The translations under genes were made by a program, and so were the position numbers. DNA of 64,000 nucleotides from Parasphingorhabdus halotolerans (GTDB lineage Bacteria; Pseudomonadota; Alphaproteobacteria; Sphingomonadales; Sphingomonadaceae): contig NZ_CP051217.1 in NCBI RefSeq assembly GCF_012516475.1, forward strand, positions 372,001-436,000, given 5' to 3'. The notes below the pieces were generated by a model. It saw only the letters and a program-made list of their open reading frames with translations, did no database searches and was not told where the DNA came from. Positions 50,983 through 60,016 of this stretch are shown here, piece by piece (position 1 is the first letter of the stretch; the number at the start of each line of letters is the position of its first letter).

Positions 50983-52365
50983 ATGGCATTAGATATTTTG
51001 ATTGTCGACGATGAACCAGACATTCGTGAGCTGATCGCAGGTGTGCTGGAAGACGAGGGCTATGAAACGCGCACGGCTGCCGATAGCGATTCAGCCCTTG
51101 CGGCGGTAAATGAACGCAAACCGTCACTGGTGCTGCTGGATGTATGGCTTCGTAATTCTCGGTTGGACGGATTAGAATTGCTCACTGAAATGAAGCAAAC
51201 CGATCCTCGCTTGCCGATCATCGTCATTTCCGGGCATGGAAATATCGACACGGCCGTTGCTGCGATTTCCCAAGGTGCTGTGGATTTTATCGAAAAACCG
51301 TTTGAAGCGGAGCACCTTCTGCACCTCGTGGCCAAGGCTACGGAAACGCAGCGACTGCGCCGCGAGAATGAGGTCCTGAAAGCCCGCGTAGGATATTCTG
51401 AGGAATTATCCGGAAATTCGGCCGCGATAAACAATGTGAGGGCGACGTTGAAACGTGTGGCTGGAACTGGCAGCAGATTATTGATTTCCGGGCCTGCAGG
51501 TGTAGGTAAAGAGGTCGCAGCGCGATTGATGCACAATTGGAGCGCGAGATCCAATGCACCTTTTGTGACCATCAGCGCCGCACGACTTTCGCCAGAAAGT
51601 GTTGAAGAGGAATTGTTTGGCACCGAGAAAGCCGGAAAAGTCGATAAAGTCGGACTCTTGGAGGAAGCCCATGGCGGCACATTGTTCATTGATGAGGTGG
51701 CCGATATGCCGCTGGATACCCAAGGAAAAATCCTGCGGGTACTAACAGAGCAAAGTTTTGTCCGCTTGGGAGGAAGCCAGCGAGTCAAGGTTGATGTGCG
51801 GGTGGTCTCGGCAACATCGCGTAATCTCGAGGAAGAAATTCAGGAAAAAAGATTTCGCGAAGATCTGTTTTACCGGCTTAACGTTGTGCCGGTTGAACTG
51901 CCACCGTTGCACCATCGGCGCGAGGATATTCCGACATTGGTGGAGCATTATTCCGCCCGTTTTGCCGCCGACCAACGATTGCAAGCACCCGAAATATCAA
52001 CGGAAGCGATGGCGGCTTTGCAAGCCTGCGATTGGCCAGGGAATGTCCGGCAATTGCGCAATGTGATCGAACGTACGATTATATTAGCACCAAAGGATAA
52101 TTTTACAAAAATCGAAATTGACATGCTGCCACCGGAAATATTGGGGCAGGACGATGACCTTGATCAAGGCGTAGCATCGTTGATGGGCTCGCCGCTTAGA
52201 GAGGCACGCGAGAGTTTCGAGCGGGAATATCTGAAAGTACAGATCAGGCGTTTTTCCGGGAATATCTCCAAGACAGCCAATTTCATCGGTATGGAGCGAT
52301 CAGCGCTGCACAGAAAATTGAAAATGCTTGGATTGGCTGCGAAGAAAAAGCAGGATTCTGAGTGA
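50983..52365 (+). CDS. ntrX: Response regulator NtrX
   Basis: The 460-residue protein has a receiver domain (ILIVDDEPDIRELIAGVLED), an AAA+ core with GPAGVGKEVAARL and TLFIDEVADM, and a C-terminal HTH (ISKTANFIGMERSALHRKLK). The sigma-54 GAFTGA loop is replaced by EKAGKVDKVG, as in other alphaproteobacterial NtrX proteins (known). It therefore probably acts without sigma-54 contact. AGAG precedes the ATG. Confidence 0.93.
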   Translation: MALDILIVDDEPDIRELIAGVLEDEGYETRTAADSDSALAAVNERKPSLVLLDVWLRNSRLDGLELLTEMKQTDPRLPIIVISGHGNIDTAVAAISQGAVDFIEKPFEAEHLLHLVAKATETQRLRRENEVLKARVGYSEELSGNSAAINNVRATLKRVAGTGSRLLISGPAGVGKEVAARLMHNWSARSNAPFVTISAARLSPESVEEELFGTEKAGKVDKVGLLEEAHGGTLFIDEVADMPLDTQGKILRVLTEQSFVRLGGSQRVKVDVRVVSATSRNLEEEIQEKRFREDLFYRLNVVPVELPPLHHRREDIPTLVEHYSARFAADQRLQAPEISTEAMAALQACDWPGNVRQLRNVIERTIILAPKDNFTKIEIDMLPPEILGQDDDLDQGVASLMGSPLREARESFEREYLKVQIRRFSGNISKTANFIGMERSALHRKLKMLGLAAKKKQDSE

Positions 52366-52416
52366 TCGTCTGTTAATTGCGGTTGTAGCTGACACCGAGC
52401 TTGCATATATTGTTTT

Positions 52417-52445
52417 TTGACGATCCCCCAGGTTATCATTATCGT
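52417..52445 (+). promoter_or_regulatory. Candidate hfq promoter
   Basis: TTGACG (52417-52422) and TATCGT (52440-52445) are spaced by 17 bases, giving five of six and four of six matches to the housekeeping consensus. Transcription would begin near 52452. That leaves the 52463 GTG little leader, and fits the downstream TTG start of hfq. Confidence 0.4.
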
Positions 52446-52498
52446 CATGCAATAAATATAATGTGGCAGATGCCGCCAAAAAACATGGAGTCAAAAAA

Positions 52499-52990
52499 TT
52501 GACCGATAAATCAAATAATTTGCAAGATTTGTTCTTAAACTCTCTTAGGAAATCGAAGACACCGGTTACCATGTTTTTGGTGAAAGGCGTAAAGTTGCAG
52601 GGAATTGTCACTTGGTTTGATAATTTTTCAGTATTACTTCGCCGCGACGGCCAGTCCCAGCTTGTCTACAAGCACGCAATCTCGACGATTATGCCGTCCG
52701 AGAGCCTGGATATGCAACCGTTCGTCGAATTGATGGATAACGCAAAGCCGAGAAACGGCGTTTTGCAGGAAGTGTTTTTGACGGCAGTGCGCGATAGCAG
52801 TGATTCCGTGACTATGTTTTTGGTCAATGGCGTTATGCTGCAGGGCGAAGTCGCTGCTTATGATTTATTCTGTATCTTGCTAGAACGCGACGGAATGACG
52901 CAACTTGTTTACAAACATGCTATCTCCACAGTCCAGCCAGGCGGGCCTCTCAATCTTGCCGACTATAATACCGAAGACAGCGCGCATTGA
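52499..52990 (+). CDS. hfq: Tandem-domain Hfq RNA chaperone
   Basis: Two complete Sm-fold Hfq domains are fused. Domain 1 has [20 protein letters not shown] and YKHAISTI; domain 2 has [14 protein letters not shown] and YKHAISTV. Both keep the YKH patch of the RNA-binding proximal face. Three fused chains would build a pseudo-hexamer (inference). TTG at 52499 sits eight bases after GGAG (52487-52490) and starts [10 protein letters not shown], giving 163 residues. The GTG at 52463 has no ribosome-binding site. Fused Hfq is known from Novosphingobium (from memory). It overlaps hflX by four bases. Confidence 0.93.
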   Translation: MTDKSNNLQDLFLNSLRKSKTPVTMFLVKGVKLQGIVTWFDNFSVLLRRDGQSQLVYKHAISTIMPSESLDMQPFVELMDNAKPRNGVLQEVFLTAVRDSSDSVTMFLVNGVMLQGEVAAYDLFCILLERDGMTQLVYKHAISTVQPGGPLNLADYNTEDSAH

Positions 52991-54288
52991 TCCCATTTGA
53001 AAAAGACGAGCTGGATGGTTCTCGAGACTTAGCCGTCATTGCCCATCCCAATTTGGATTCACTGGGTGAGAATGCTCTGGAATATCGCCTTGAAGAGGCT
53101 GTCGGGCTTGCTTTGGCAATCGGTCTCAAAACAACTTCTGCACGCAATTTTTCTGTCCGGGCACCAAAGGCCGGGACATTATTTGGTTCCGGGCAGGTTG
53201 ATCAGATCAAAACTATTTTGGCACAGGAAGGCGCCAATATATTGGTTGTTGATGGCAGTTTGAGTGCGATCCAGCAGCGAAATCTTGAAGAATTTCTCAA
53301 TGTTAAAGTGATTGACCGAACGGGGTTGATCCTGGAGATATTTGGAGCAAGGGCAACGACGGCAGAAGGCCGACTTCAAGTTGAACTCGCACATCTTGAC
53401 TATCAGGCAGGCCGGTTGGTGCGCAGCTGGACCCACCTTGAGCGCCAGCGCGGCGGTTTCGGTTTTCTAGGCGGCCCAGGGGAAACGCAGATAGAGTCGG
53501 ATCGGCGGATGATCCGTGACAGAATGGCAAAATTGCGTCGGGACTTGTCTCATTTACAAAAGACGCGGTCATTACATCGGTCTCGCAGACAAAAAGCGCC
53601 TTGGCCTGTTGTGGCTCTGGTGGGATATACCAATGCCGGGAAATCAACCTTATTCAACCGTTTGACGGGCGCGGATGTGATGGCCGAAGACCTGCTGTTC
53701 GCGACGCTTGACCCGACGATGCGGGAATTTCCCTTACCTGGATATGACAAGGCGATTATCTCGGATACCGTCGGCTTTGTGTCTGACCTGCCGACCCAGC
53801 TAGTGGCGGCTTTTCGGGCAACATTGGAAGAAGTCACGGCCGCAGATATCATTGTGCATGTGCGCGATATTTCCCATGCGGCTAGCGATGCGCAGTCCCA
53901 TGATGTCAAGCAGATATTGGCGGATTTGGGAGTGGAGTTGGTAGAAGTTGATGGGGCAGGGCCTCTCCTTATTGAGGCATGGAACAAAGTCGATTTGATC
54001 GACGGTGATGATCCTGAAAGCCCGCAACTCCCAGATCATGTTCCGGAAAATGTTGTACTTATTTCAGCGATAAAAGGCGAGGGGCTTGATAAGCTCGTCG
54101 ATATGATATCCAGCAATCTATCCCGGAACCACGATATCGCGAAGATTTCTGTTCCTGCGGGCGATGGCAAACGGATTGCCTGGTTGCACGAGAATGGTAA
54201 AATATTGCAGACTGATCAACAAGCTAACGCTTTGATAATGGATGTAAAAATGTCCAAACGCAATTGGGGCCGCTATAACGCGCTCTAG
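52987..54288 (+). CDS. hflX: GTPase HflX
   Basis: The 433-residue protein has the HflX N-terminal domain ([20 protein letters not shown]) and G domain with [26 protein letters not shown] and NKVD. HflX splits stalled ribosomes during heat stress (known). TTG at 52987 overlaps the hfq TGA (TTGA); no better start is seen. The hfq-hflX pairing is the usual alphaproteobacterial one. Confidence 0.94.
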   Translation: MIPFEKDELDGSRDLAVIAHPNLDSLGENALEYRLEEAVGLALAIGLKTTSARNFSVRAPKAGTLFGSGQVDQIKTILAQEGANILVVDGSLSAIQQRNLEEFLNVKVIDRTGLILEIFGARATTAEGRLQVELAHLDYQAGRLVRSWTHLERQRGGFGFLGGPGETQIESDRRMIRDRMAKLRRDLSHLQKTRSLHRSRRQKAPWPVVALVGYTNAGKSTLFNRLTGADVMAEDLLFATLDPTMREFPLPGYDKAIISDTVGFVSDLPTQLVAAFRATLEEVTAADIIVHVRDISHAASDAQSHDVKQILADLGVELVEVDGAGPLLIEAWNKVDLIDGDDPESPQLPDHVPENVVLISAIKGEGLDKLVDMISSNLSRNHDIAKISVPAGDGKRIAWLHENGKILQTDQQANALIMDVKMSKRNWGRYNAL

Positions 54289-54315
54289 AATCTGATACTG
54301 GATGATGCGCTTTAG

Positions 54316-55062
54316 CTATTCTTCTGATTTCACCGACTGCCATAAGGTTTCCATCTCGTCCAGCGGCATTGTCTCAAGCGGGTCTTTCGCCTTTTTTTCC
54401 ACGTTCTGGAAACGCGTTGTAAATTTCCGAGTAGCATCAGCCAAAGCCTGTTCAGAATCGACGCCATAGTGGCGCGCCAGGTTGACCGTCGAAAAGAGCA
54501 GGTCGCCAATTTCCTCATGAATCTGCTCTTGTGTCTCCGCAGACTCGACTTCGTGCAGTTCTTCCAGTAGCTTTGCTTTTACCGGTCCAATATCGGGCCA
54601 GTCAAATCCAACGCGAGCGGCTCTTTTCTGGATTTTTTGCGCGCGCAATAATGCCGGAAGAGCTACTGCAACACCATCCAGAGCGCTTGTCGCACCGGAA
54701 TTTGCTCGTTCATCGGCTTTGAGTGCTTCCCAGCCCGGGCTATTCTTATCTTCTCCAAAAATATGGGGATGTCGCCTCTCCATCTTCTCGCATATCCCGG
54801 CTACGACATTTTCAAAGGAAAAATGCCCACCATCAGAGGCAATTTTACTATGAAACACGACTTGCAGAAGAAGATCGCCGAGCTCATCCTTTAAGGCATC
54901 CAAATCGCCACGTTTGATTGCGTCAGCGACCTCATAGGCTTCTTCGATGGTGTAGGGCGCGATTGTTTCAAAGGTTTGCACCTTGTCCCAATCGCATCCC
55001 ATTTCCGGATCGCGCAATTGATCCATTATTTTGAGAAGAGGGTCTATCAATACAGGCTCCAT
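54316..55062 (-). CDS. mazG: MazG nucleoside triphosphate pyrophosphohydrolase
   Basis: The 248-residue protein has two MazG repeats. The first has EEAYEVADAIKRGDLDALKD and ELGDLLLQVVFHSKIA with the metal-binding ExxE and ExxD residues. The second has LLEELHEVESAE and EEIGDLLFSTVNLARHYG. MazG cleaves nucleoside triphosphates to monophosphates and can lower (p)ppGpp. It is convergent with hflX, a common alphaproteobacterial arrangement. Confidence 0.92.
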   Translation of the reverse strand: MEPVLIDPLLKIMDQLRDPEMGCDWDKVQTFETIAPYTIEEAYEVADAIKRGDLDALKDELGDLLLQVVFHSKIASDGGHFSFENVVAGICEKMERRHPHIFGEDKNSPGWEALKADERANSGATSALDGVAVALPALLRAQKIQKRAARVGFDWPDIGPVKAKLLEELHEVESAETQEQIHEEIGDLLFSTVNLARHYGVDSEQALADATRKFTTRFQNVEKKAKDPLETMPLDEMETLWQSVKSEE

Positions 55063-55191
55063 ATTGCGTCAATTTGGCTTGAGTATTCCGCGAAGGCAAT
55101 TGATGGCTATCTGGCGTCATGGTGGCAAGCACAATATAATATGACATATATCGTTATGGCTATCTGAGACAACACCGTCTAAAAAAGACCT

Positions 55192-56136
55192 ATGGATAAT
55201 CGGCGCATATTCCGGTTTTTGCTGGACAAATTGAGGCAGGAAAAACGGTGCGTATTGGTAACCGTAGCGGCGGTCGATGGCTCCTCGATGCGTGATCCTG
55301 GCGCCCATATGGGGATTTGTGAAGATGGAGAATTTATCGGATCACTATCTGGCGGATGCATTGAGAATGCAGTGGTTGCCGAAGCTCAGGACGTGCTTGC
55401 AGCGCTGTGTCCTCGGATCGTACGCTTTGGTTCCGGTTCGTCCTATCTCGACATAAAGCTGCCGTGTGGTGGCGGTCTCGATGTTCTTTTTAATCCGTTG
55501 GATGACATTGAATTTTGTGGTAAAATTGTAGAGCAATTGTCGAAGCGCGCGCCATTATCTCTCTCGCTTCCGCTGGACAAACAACTGCCTAGACTTTTGC
55601 CATATTGGCAACCGACTGAAACGAAAATTGAAAATAGGCACATCTGTGTTGGCCATTGGCCATCGCCGAGACTTGTTATTATCGGACATGGAGCTGGAGT
55701 GTTGAGCCTCGCCCAACTGGCTAAAACAATGGACATGGACGTTGAAGTGATAACTAGCGACCCTGATCTCTCAGACCTGATCAAAACCAAAAATATTCCT
55801 TCGAGAACATTGAAAACACCGCAAGATATTGAGCATGTTCATGGAGACTCGTGGACCGCGTTTATTTTCATGTTTCATGACCATGATTGGGAAGCGGCAT
55901 TGATGGTGAGGGCGCTCGGACAACCGCATTTTTATATCGGAGCAATGGGCGGAAAAAAAGCTCATGCTAACCGGTTAAAAACTCTTGCAGAGTTTGGCGT
56001 TGAACCGGAACAACTTCAAACCATAAATGCACCTATTGGTCTTTTCCATTCCTCAAGAGATCCGGATACGTTAGCGGTGTCTACAATTGCTGAAGTCTTG
56101 AGGACATATGTTTCCCAAGATTTTAGAAAGTTGTGA
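55192..56136 (+). CDS. XdhC/CoxI-family protein (orphan)
   Basis: The 314-residue protein has DGSSMRDPGAHM and GSLSGGCIENAVVAEAQ in the XdhC_CoxI domain, then a Rossmann domain (LVIIGHGAGVLSLAQLAKTM and YIGAMGGKKAHANRLKTLAE). XdhC helps load molybdenum cofactor into xanthine dehydrogenase-type enzymes. No xdhA/B or mobA gene is in the window, so the partner must lie elsewhere. A divergent 129-base gap separates it from mazG. Confidence 0.87.
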   Translation: MDNRRIFRFLLDKLRQEKRCVLVTVAAVDGSSMRDPGAHMGICEDGEFIGSLSGGCIENAVVAEAQDVLAALCPRIVRFGSGSSYLDIKLPCGGGLDVLFNPLDDIEFCGKIVEQLSKRAPLSLSLPLDKQLPRLLPYWQPTETKIENRHICVGHWPSPRLVIIGHGAGVLSLAQLAKTMDMDVEVITSDPDLSDLIKTKNIPSRTLKTPQDIEHVHGDSWTAFIFMFHDHDWEAALMVRALGQPHFYIGAMGGKKAHANRLKTLAEFGVEPEQLQTINAPIGLFHSSRDPDTLAVSTIAEVLRTYVSQDFRKL

Positions 56137-56235
56137 TCTTGGATATTGAGAGCAGGGGCCTCAAATTACGGTCGATTTGCATGTCGCGTTTCGAGATGAA
56201 TAAGATTGATAATATATATTATGTTAAATTATATA

Positions 56236-56847
56236 TCACTCTACCACAGGTGGTTCCAAAATCATCTCATCCCCTTCGACGCGCCAGCTTTTCATTTGTG
56301 ATAGAAAATTCATGCCGATCACATTGGATTCGCCAAATTCTTCCGCCACTACAATCGGCAAATCTTTTGCAATCATTGGACCGACTTTGAGTTCTTCAAT
56401 TGTCGCGCGCTGGGCCTCTACCGTGCCATTAGCTGTGGTCAGATAAGTTGGAAAACCGCCACCATCAATTTCCACGTTTGATGACTGCGCAGTTTTCAAG
56501 GTCATTGCCGTCGTGGTAGCGCCGCTATCGATCAGGAAACGGATGGCGTGCCCATTTACTTCGGCATTTGCCCAATAATGTCCATCCGCAGATCGACGAA
56601 TCTTCAAGGTACTGCCAACAATCTGCTGCTCATTCGCTCCAGTCAGATCGCCGGTCACACGATTCCATACTGCCAGAATTTCATTTTGATACGAGAAAAC
56701 AACCAGTACGATAGCAAAGATGGCGACCCAGCTGAGCGCTGTACGAACGATTTCGCCCAGACCAATACGTCGCGAAAATAAGGCGCTCGCGACCAGAATA
56801 AGTGCTCCAGCGGCCCAAATAAGATTAAGGTTTTGGTCTTCTGTCAT
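56236..56847 (-). CDS. Membrane-anchored retropepsin-like aspartic protease (TIGR02281 type)
   Basis: The 203-residue protein has two N-terminal membrane segments (LIWAAGALILVASALF and ALSWVAIFAIVLVVF). The retropepsin motif FLIDSGATTTAM carries the catalytic Asp. The family (clan AA, TIGR02281) occurs in alphaproteobacteria; known members include SpoT-like envelope proteases of unclear substrate. It lies four bases after the MBL-fold gene, as the last gene of the leftward run. Confidence 0.85.
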   Translation of the reverse strand: MTEDQNLNLIWAAGALILVASALFSRRIGLGEIVRTALSWVAIFAIVLVVFSYQNEILAVWNRVTGDLTGANEQQIVGSTLKIRRSADGHYWANAEVNGHAIRFLIDSGATTTAMTLKTAQSSNVEIDGGGFPTYLTTANGTVEAQRATIEELKVGPMIAKDLPIVVAEEFGESNVIGMNFLSQMKSWRVEGDEMILEPPVVE

Positions 56848-56851
56848 AAAA

Positions 56852-57616
56852 CTAAAGCTCTAGAGTATAACCATCATATGCTGGTGCAATATGGTTTGGC
56901 AATCGCGCCCGAAGTTGCCGATAATCCATCGACTTATCCATATGGGTAAGCAGACTGAACGCAGGCTTTACCTGATCGATGAGATCTATCGTCATATCCA
57001 GATGCGCATGCGTGGGATGTGGTTTTTCCCGCAGAGCATCAACAATGAACACATCGCATTGTGCGTACAATTTTCGCATCTCGTCGGTTGCTTCGCCGAA
57101 ATCCGTTGCATAGCAAATTGAGCAATCGGCGTGTTCAAAGCGGAGGCCCGCTGACGTTATTCCACCGTGGGGTTGATCGACGGTTTTGACGGTGATGTCT
57201 CCAATTTTTTGGACATCCCCGAGTTCGCGGCCGTCACAAATCGATGGATAATATTCGTGGCCCGCAAATGCATAGGAAAATCGATTTTTCAGGCTCTTAA
57301 GAGCAAATGGTCGCGCGTAACTGGGAATGGGTTCACGCTTTGCATGGAAAACCTGACGCAGATCATCAATACCATGACAATGATCTGCGTGATCATGCGT
57401 CCAGATTACTGCGTCCACATAGTCTATTGCATTGGCTAGAAACTGCGCGCGCATGTCCGGCGACGTGTCCACCAATATGCGGGTTGTCGGGCTTTCGACG
57501 AGAATCGATACACGAGTCCGCCGGTTCTTTGGTTCTTCAGGGTCACAATCGCCCCAATCATTGCCAATGCGGGGAACGCCTGATGATGTTCCGCATCCTA
57601 ATATTGTGAACTTCAC
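56852..57616 (-). CDS. Metallo-beta-lactamase-fold hydrolase (PhnP-like)
   Basis: GTG at 57616 overlaps the tatD stop (GTGA); the longer reading is inside tatD. The 254-residue protein starts KFTILGCGTSSGVPRIGNDW and has the MBL metal motif THDHADHCHGIDD. ILVDTSPDMRAQFL and HAHLDMTIDLIDQVKP fit PhnP-type phosphodiesterases. Substrate is unknown; it probably acts on cyclic phosphodiesters (inference). Confidence 0.87.
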   Translation of the reverse strand: MKFTILGCGTSSGVPRIGNDWGDCDPEEPKNRRTRVSILVESPTTRILVDTSPDMRAQFLANAIDYVDAVIWTHDHADHCHGIDDLRQVFHAKREPIPSYARPFALKSLKNRFSYAFAGHEYYPSICDGRELGDVQKIGDITVKTVDQPHGGITSAGLRFEHADCSICYATDFGEATDEMRKLYAQCDVFIVDALREKPHPTHAHLDMTIDLIDQVKPAFSLLTHMDKSMDYRQLRARLPNHIAPAYDGYTLEL

Positions 57617-58389
57617 GGGTACGCTTTGCTGAACAGCTTGTAGAAATTCTGAGCTGTAGTCTGGCAAAGATCATCGTAGGTTTCGCCGCGTAATTCCGCA
57701 AGAAAACGGGCGGTGTCGGCGACGAAAGCAGGCTCCCCCGTTTTGCCGCGATGCGGCACGGGAGCCAGAAATGGTGCATCGGTTTCCACCAGGAGCTTGT
57801 CTGATGGCAGTTTTGCTGCTGTGGTTTGCAAATCCTTGGCATTTTTGAATGTCACGATACCTGAGATCGAAATAAAAAGCCCAAGATCGAGCGCCTTATG
57901 GGCGAAACCTTCACTCGCAGTGAAACAATGGATCACGCCGGTATAGGCGCCCTGCTCCATCTCTTCCGCCATTATTCCAGCCGTGTCATCTTCGGCATCG
58001 CGTGTGTGGACTATGATAGGTAGGCCGGTTTCACGCGCGGCGTGAATATGCGTCCGGAAGCTCTGCCGCTGCCGGTCGCGATCACTTCTATCATAATAGT
58101 AATCCAGCCCGGTCTCGCCGATAGCAACCACCCTTTCGTGCTCAGCTTCGTCAATCAGTTTGGACAGATCAATATCTGGATGCGCGTCTGCTTCATGCGG
58201 ATGAATGCCGATGCTGGCCCAGACGTCACTTTCTCGTTCTGCGGTCGCCACAATATCCCGCCATTCGCGTTCGCGCGTGGAAATGTTGAGCATCGCGGTA
58301 ACGCCGCTATTACGGGCGCGATCGAGGACTGCATCTTGTTCTTCGACCAGACCGGCATAGTTGAGGTGACAATGACTATCGACCAGCAT
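57613..58389 (-). CDS. tatD: TatD-family metal-dependent DNase
   Basis: The 258-residue TIM-barrel protein has MLVDSHCHLNYAGL, GIHPHEAD and GETGLDYYYDRSDRDRQRQ, then VHTRDAEDD and LLVETDAPFLAPVPHRGK, all TatD metal-ligand motifs. TatD proteins are 3'-5' exonucleases or deacylases. The order metG-tatD-MBL gene is common in alphaproteobacteria. Its start is four bases after the metG stop. Confidence 0.92.
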   Translation of the reverse strand: MLVDSHCHLNYAGLVEEQDAVLDRARNSGVTAMLNISTREREWRDIVATAERESDVWASIGIHPHEADAHPDIDLSKLIDEAEHERVVAIGETGLDYYYDRSDRDRQRQSFRTHIHAARETGLPIIVHTRDAEDDTAGIMAEEMEQGAYTGVIHCFTASEGFAHKALDLGLFISISGIVTFKNAKDLQTTAAKLPSDKLLVETDAPFLAPVPHRGKTGEPAFVADTARFLAELRGETYDDLCQTTAQNFYKLFSKAYP

Positions 58390-58392
58390 GTG

Positions 58393-59967
58393 CTACCCCT
58401 CACCTTCTGAAGCAGGAACTTCTAGCCGCGGGAAAACCGCCGTTGGCGCAGGAATATCCAGGCCTACCTGAATATTAGTATCAAAATGAGCAAAACCGCG
58501 ATTGTCGCGCTGCTGCGAAAGCATATCCAGCATTTTCGCGCAACTTTCCGGAATAACCCATTGCAACATGATCGCAAGCCGACGGATGGCTTCAGCTGTG
58601 TAATATAACACTGTATCTGCACGCTCCGGATCGGTTTTGCGCAAAGCCCATGGGGCGGAATCGGCAAAATATTGGTTGGTCGCGCTCAGACGTTCGCGGA
58701 TCAGGTCAATGGCTGCATGAATGGGTACGTTGCTATCCTGCATCAGCTGCTGGATTTCCTCGAACGCTGCTTGAAGATCGGTGATAAGCTGTTCATCAGC
58801 GTCGGTTTTTGTTCCGGGCGCAGGAATTTTTCCATCACAATTCTTGGCGATCATGGAGAGGCTGCGCTGCGCCAGATTACCAAAATTATTGGCTAAGTCA
58901 GCGTTGGTCTTGGTAACAATCATTTCCGGTGAATAGGTTCCATCCTTGCCGAAAACGACATCCGACAGAAGGAAATATCGCAATTGATCAACGCCAAATG
59001 TTTCCGCTAAATTGATCGGATCAACCACATTGCCAACCGACTTTGACATTTTGACGCCCCGGTTCAAGACGAAACCATGACCGTAAACATGTTTCGGCAA
59101 CGGCAGTTTCGCGCTCATCAGAAAAGCAGGCCAATAAACAGTGTGGAAGCGCACGATATCCTTACCGATAACATGGACTATATCGCCCCCTTTACTCCAA
59201 AACTTGGGATAAAGATCGGTTTGCTCAGGATAACCCAGGCCTGTCAGATAGTTGGTTAAGGCATCAATCCAGACGTACATGACATGTTTGTCACTGCCGG
59301 GAACTTTCACGCCCCAGTCAAAGCTGGTACGGGACATCGATAAATCCCGCAGTCCGCCTTCAACAAATTTAATCATCTCGTTCCGGCGACTTTCCGGCTG
59401 CAAAAACTCTGGCGTTTCGCGGAAAATTTTCAGGAGCGGTTCCTGATATTTGGACAATCGGAAAAACCAACTCTCCTCCACAGTCCATTCCACCGGGGTG
59501 CCTTGGGGAGAGAGTCTTTCTTTTGATCCGCCCTTACCTTCTGCCTCGATCAGCTCACTTTCATCATAATAGGCTTCGTCACGAACTGAATACCAACCTT
59601 CATATTTGTCGAGATAGAGATCACCATTGGTTTCCATTGCCTGCCAAATAGCTTGGCTCGCGGCATGGTGATCAGCTTCGGTGGTTCGAATGAAACGATC
59701 ATGTGAAATATTAAGTTTATCGCACATCCCTATAAATTGAATCGACATTTCGTCCGCCAGTTGTTGAGGGGCGATACCTCGTTTCTCCGCTGCCTGGGCC
59801 ATTTTGAGACCATGCTCGTCCGTACCGGTTTGAAACCGGACATCGCGGCCCATCAACCTGTGGAAGCGAGCTATGGCGTCGGTTGCAATCACTTCATAGG
59901 CATGCCCGATATGCGGTGGTCCGTTAGGATAGCTGATGGCCGTGGTGATGTAATAAGGTTTGGTCAT
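58393..59967 (-). CDS. metG: Methionyl-tRNA synthetase
   Basis: The 524-residue class I synthetase has AISYPNGPPHIGHAYEVI (HIGH motif) near the N-terminus and VKMSKSVGNVVDP (KMSKS) near residue 310. It lacks the C-terminal EMAP-type RNA-binding domain, giving the short form. It charges both initiator and elongator tRNA-Met. No zinc Cys cluster is obvious in the connective insertion. Confidence 0.95.
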   Translation of the reverse strand: MTKPYYITTAISYPNGPPHIGHAYEVIATDAIARFHRLMGRDVRFQTGTDEHGLKMAQAAEKRGIAPQQLADEMSIQFIGMCDKLNISHDRFIRTTEADHHAASQAIWQAMETNGDLYLDKYEGWYSVRDEAYYDESELIEAEGKGGSKERLSPQGTPVEWTVEESWFFRLSKYQEPLLKIFRETPEFLQPESRRNEMIKFVEGGLRDLSMSRTSFDWGVKVPGSDKHVMYVWIDALTNYLTGLGYPEQTDLYPKFWSKGGDIVHVIGKDIVRFHTVYWPAFLMSAKLPLPKHVYGHGFVLNRGVKMSKSVGNVVDPINLAETFGVDQLRYFLLSDVVFGKDGTYSPEMIVTKTNADLANNFGNLAQRSLSMIAKNCDGKIPAPGTKTDADEQLITDLQAAFEEIQQLMQDSNVPIHAAIDLIRERLSATNQYFADSAPWALRKTDPERADTVLYYTAEAIRRLAIMLQWVIPESCAKMLDMLSQQRDNRGFAHFDTNIQVGLDIPAPTAVFPRLEVPASEGEG

Positions 59968-60016
59968 GAAGACTCATTTTGATTGGATGGAACCTGCAAA
60001 TAGGCGCAACGTCTCT

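Noticed and set aside
56133-56390. 85-residue frame after the XdhC gene
   Set aside because: Overlaps the aspartic protease gene on the other strand and has no family pattern; a coupled gene after XdhC would be MobA-like, and this is not.
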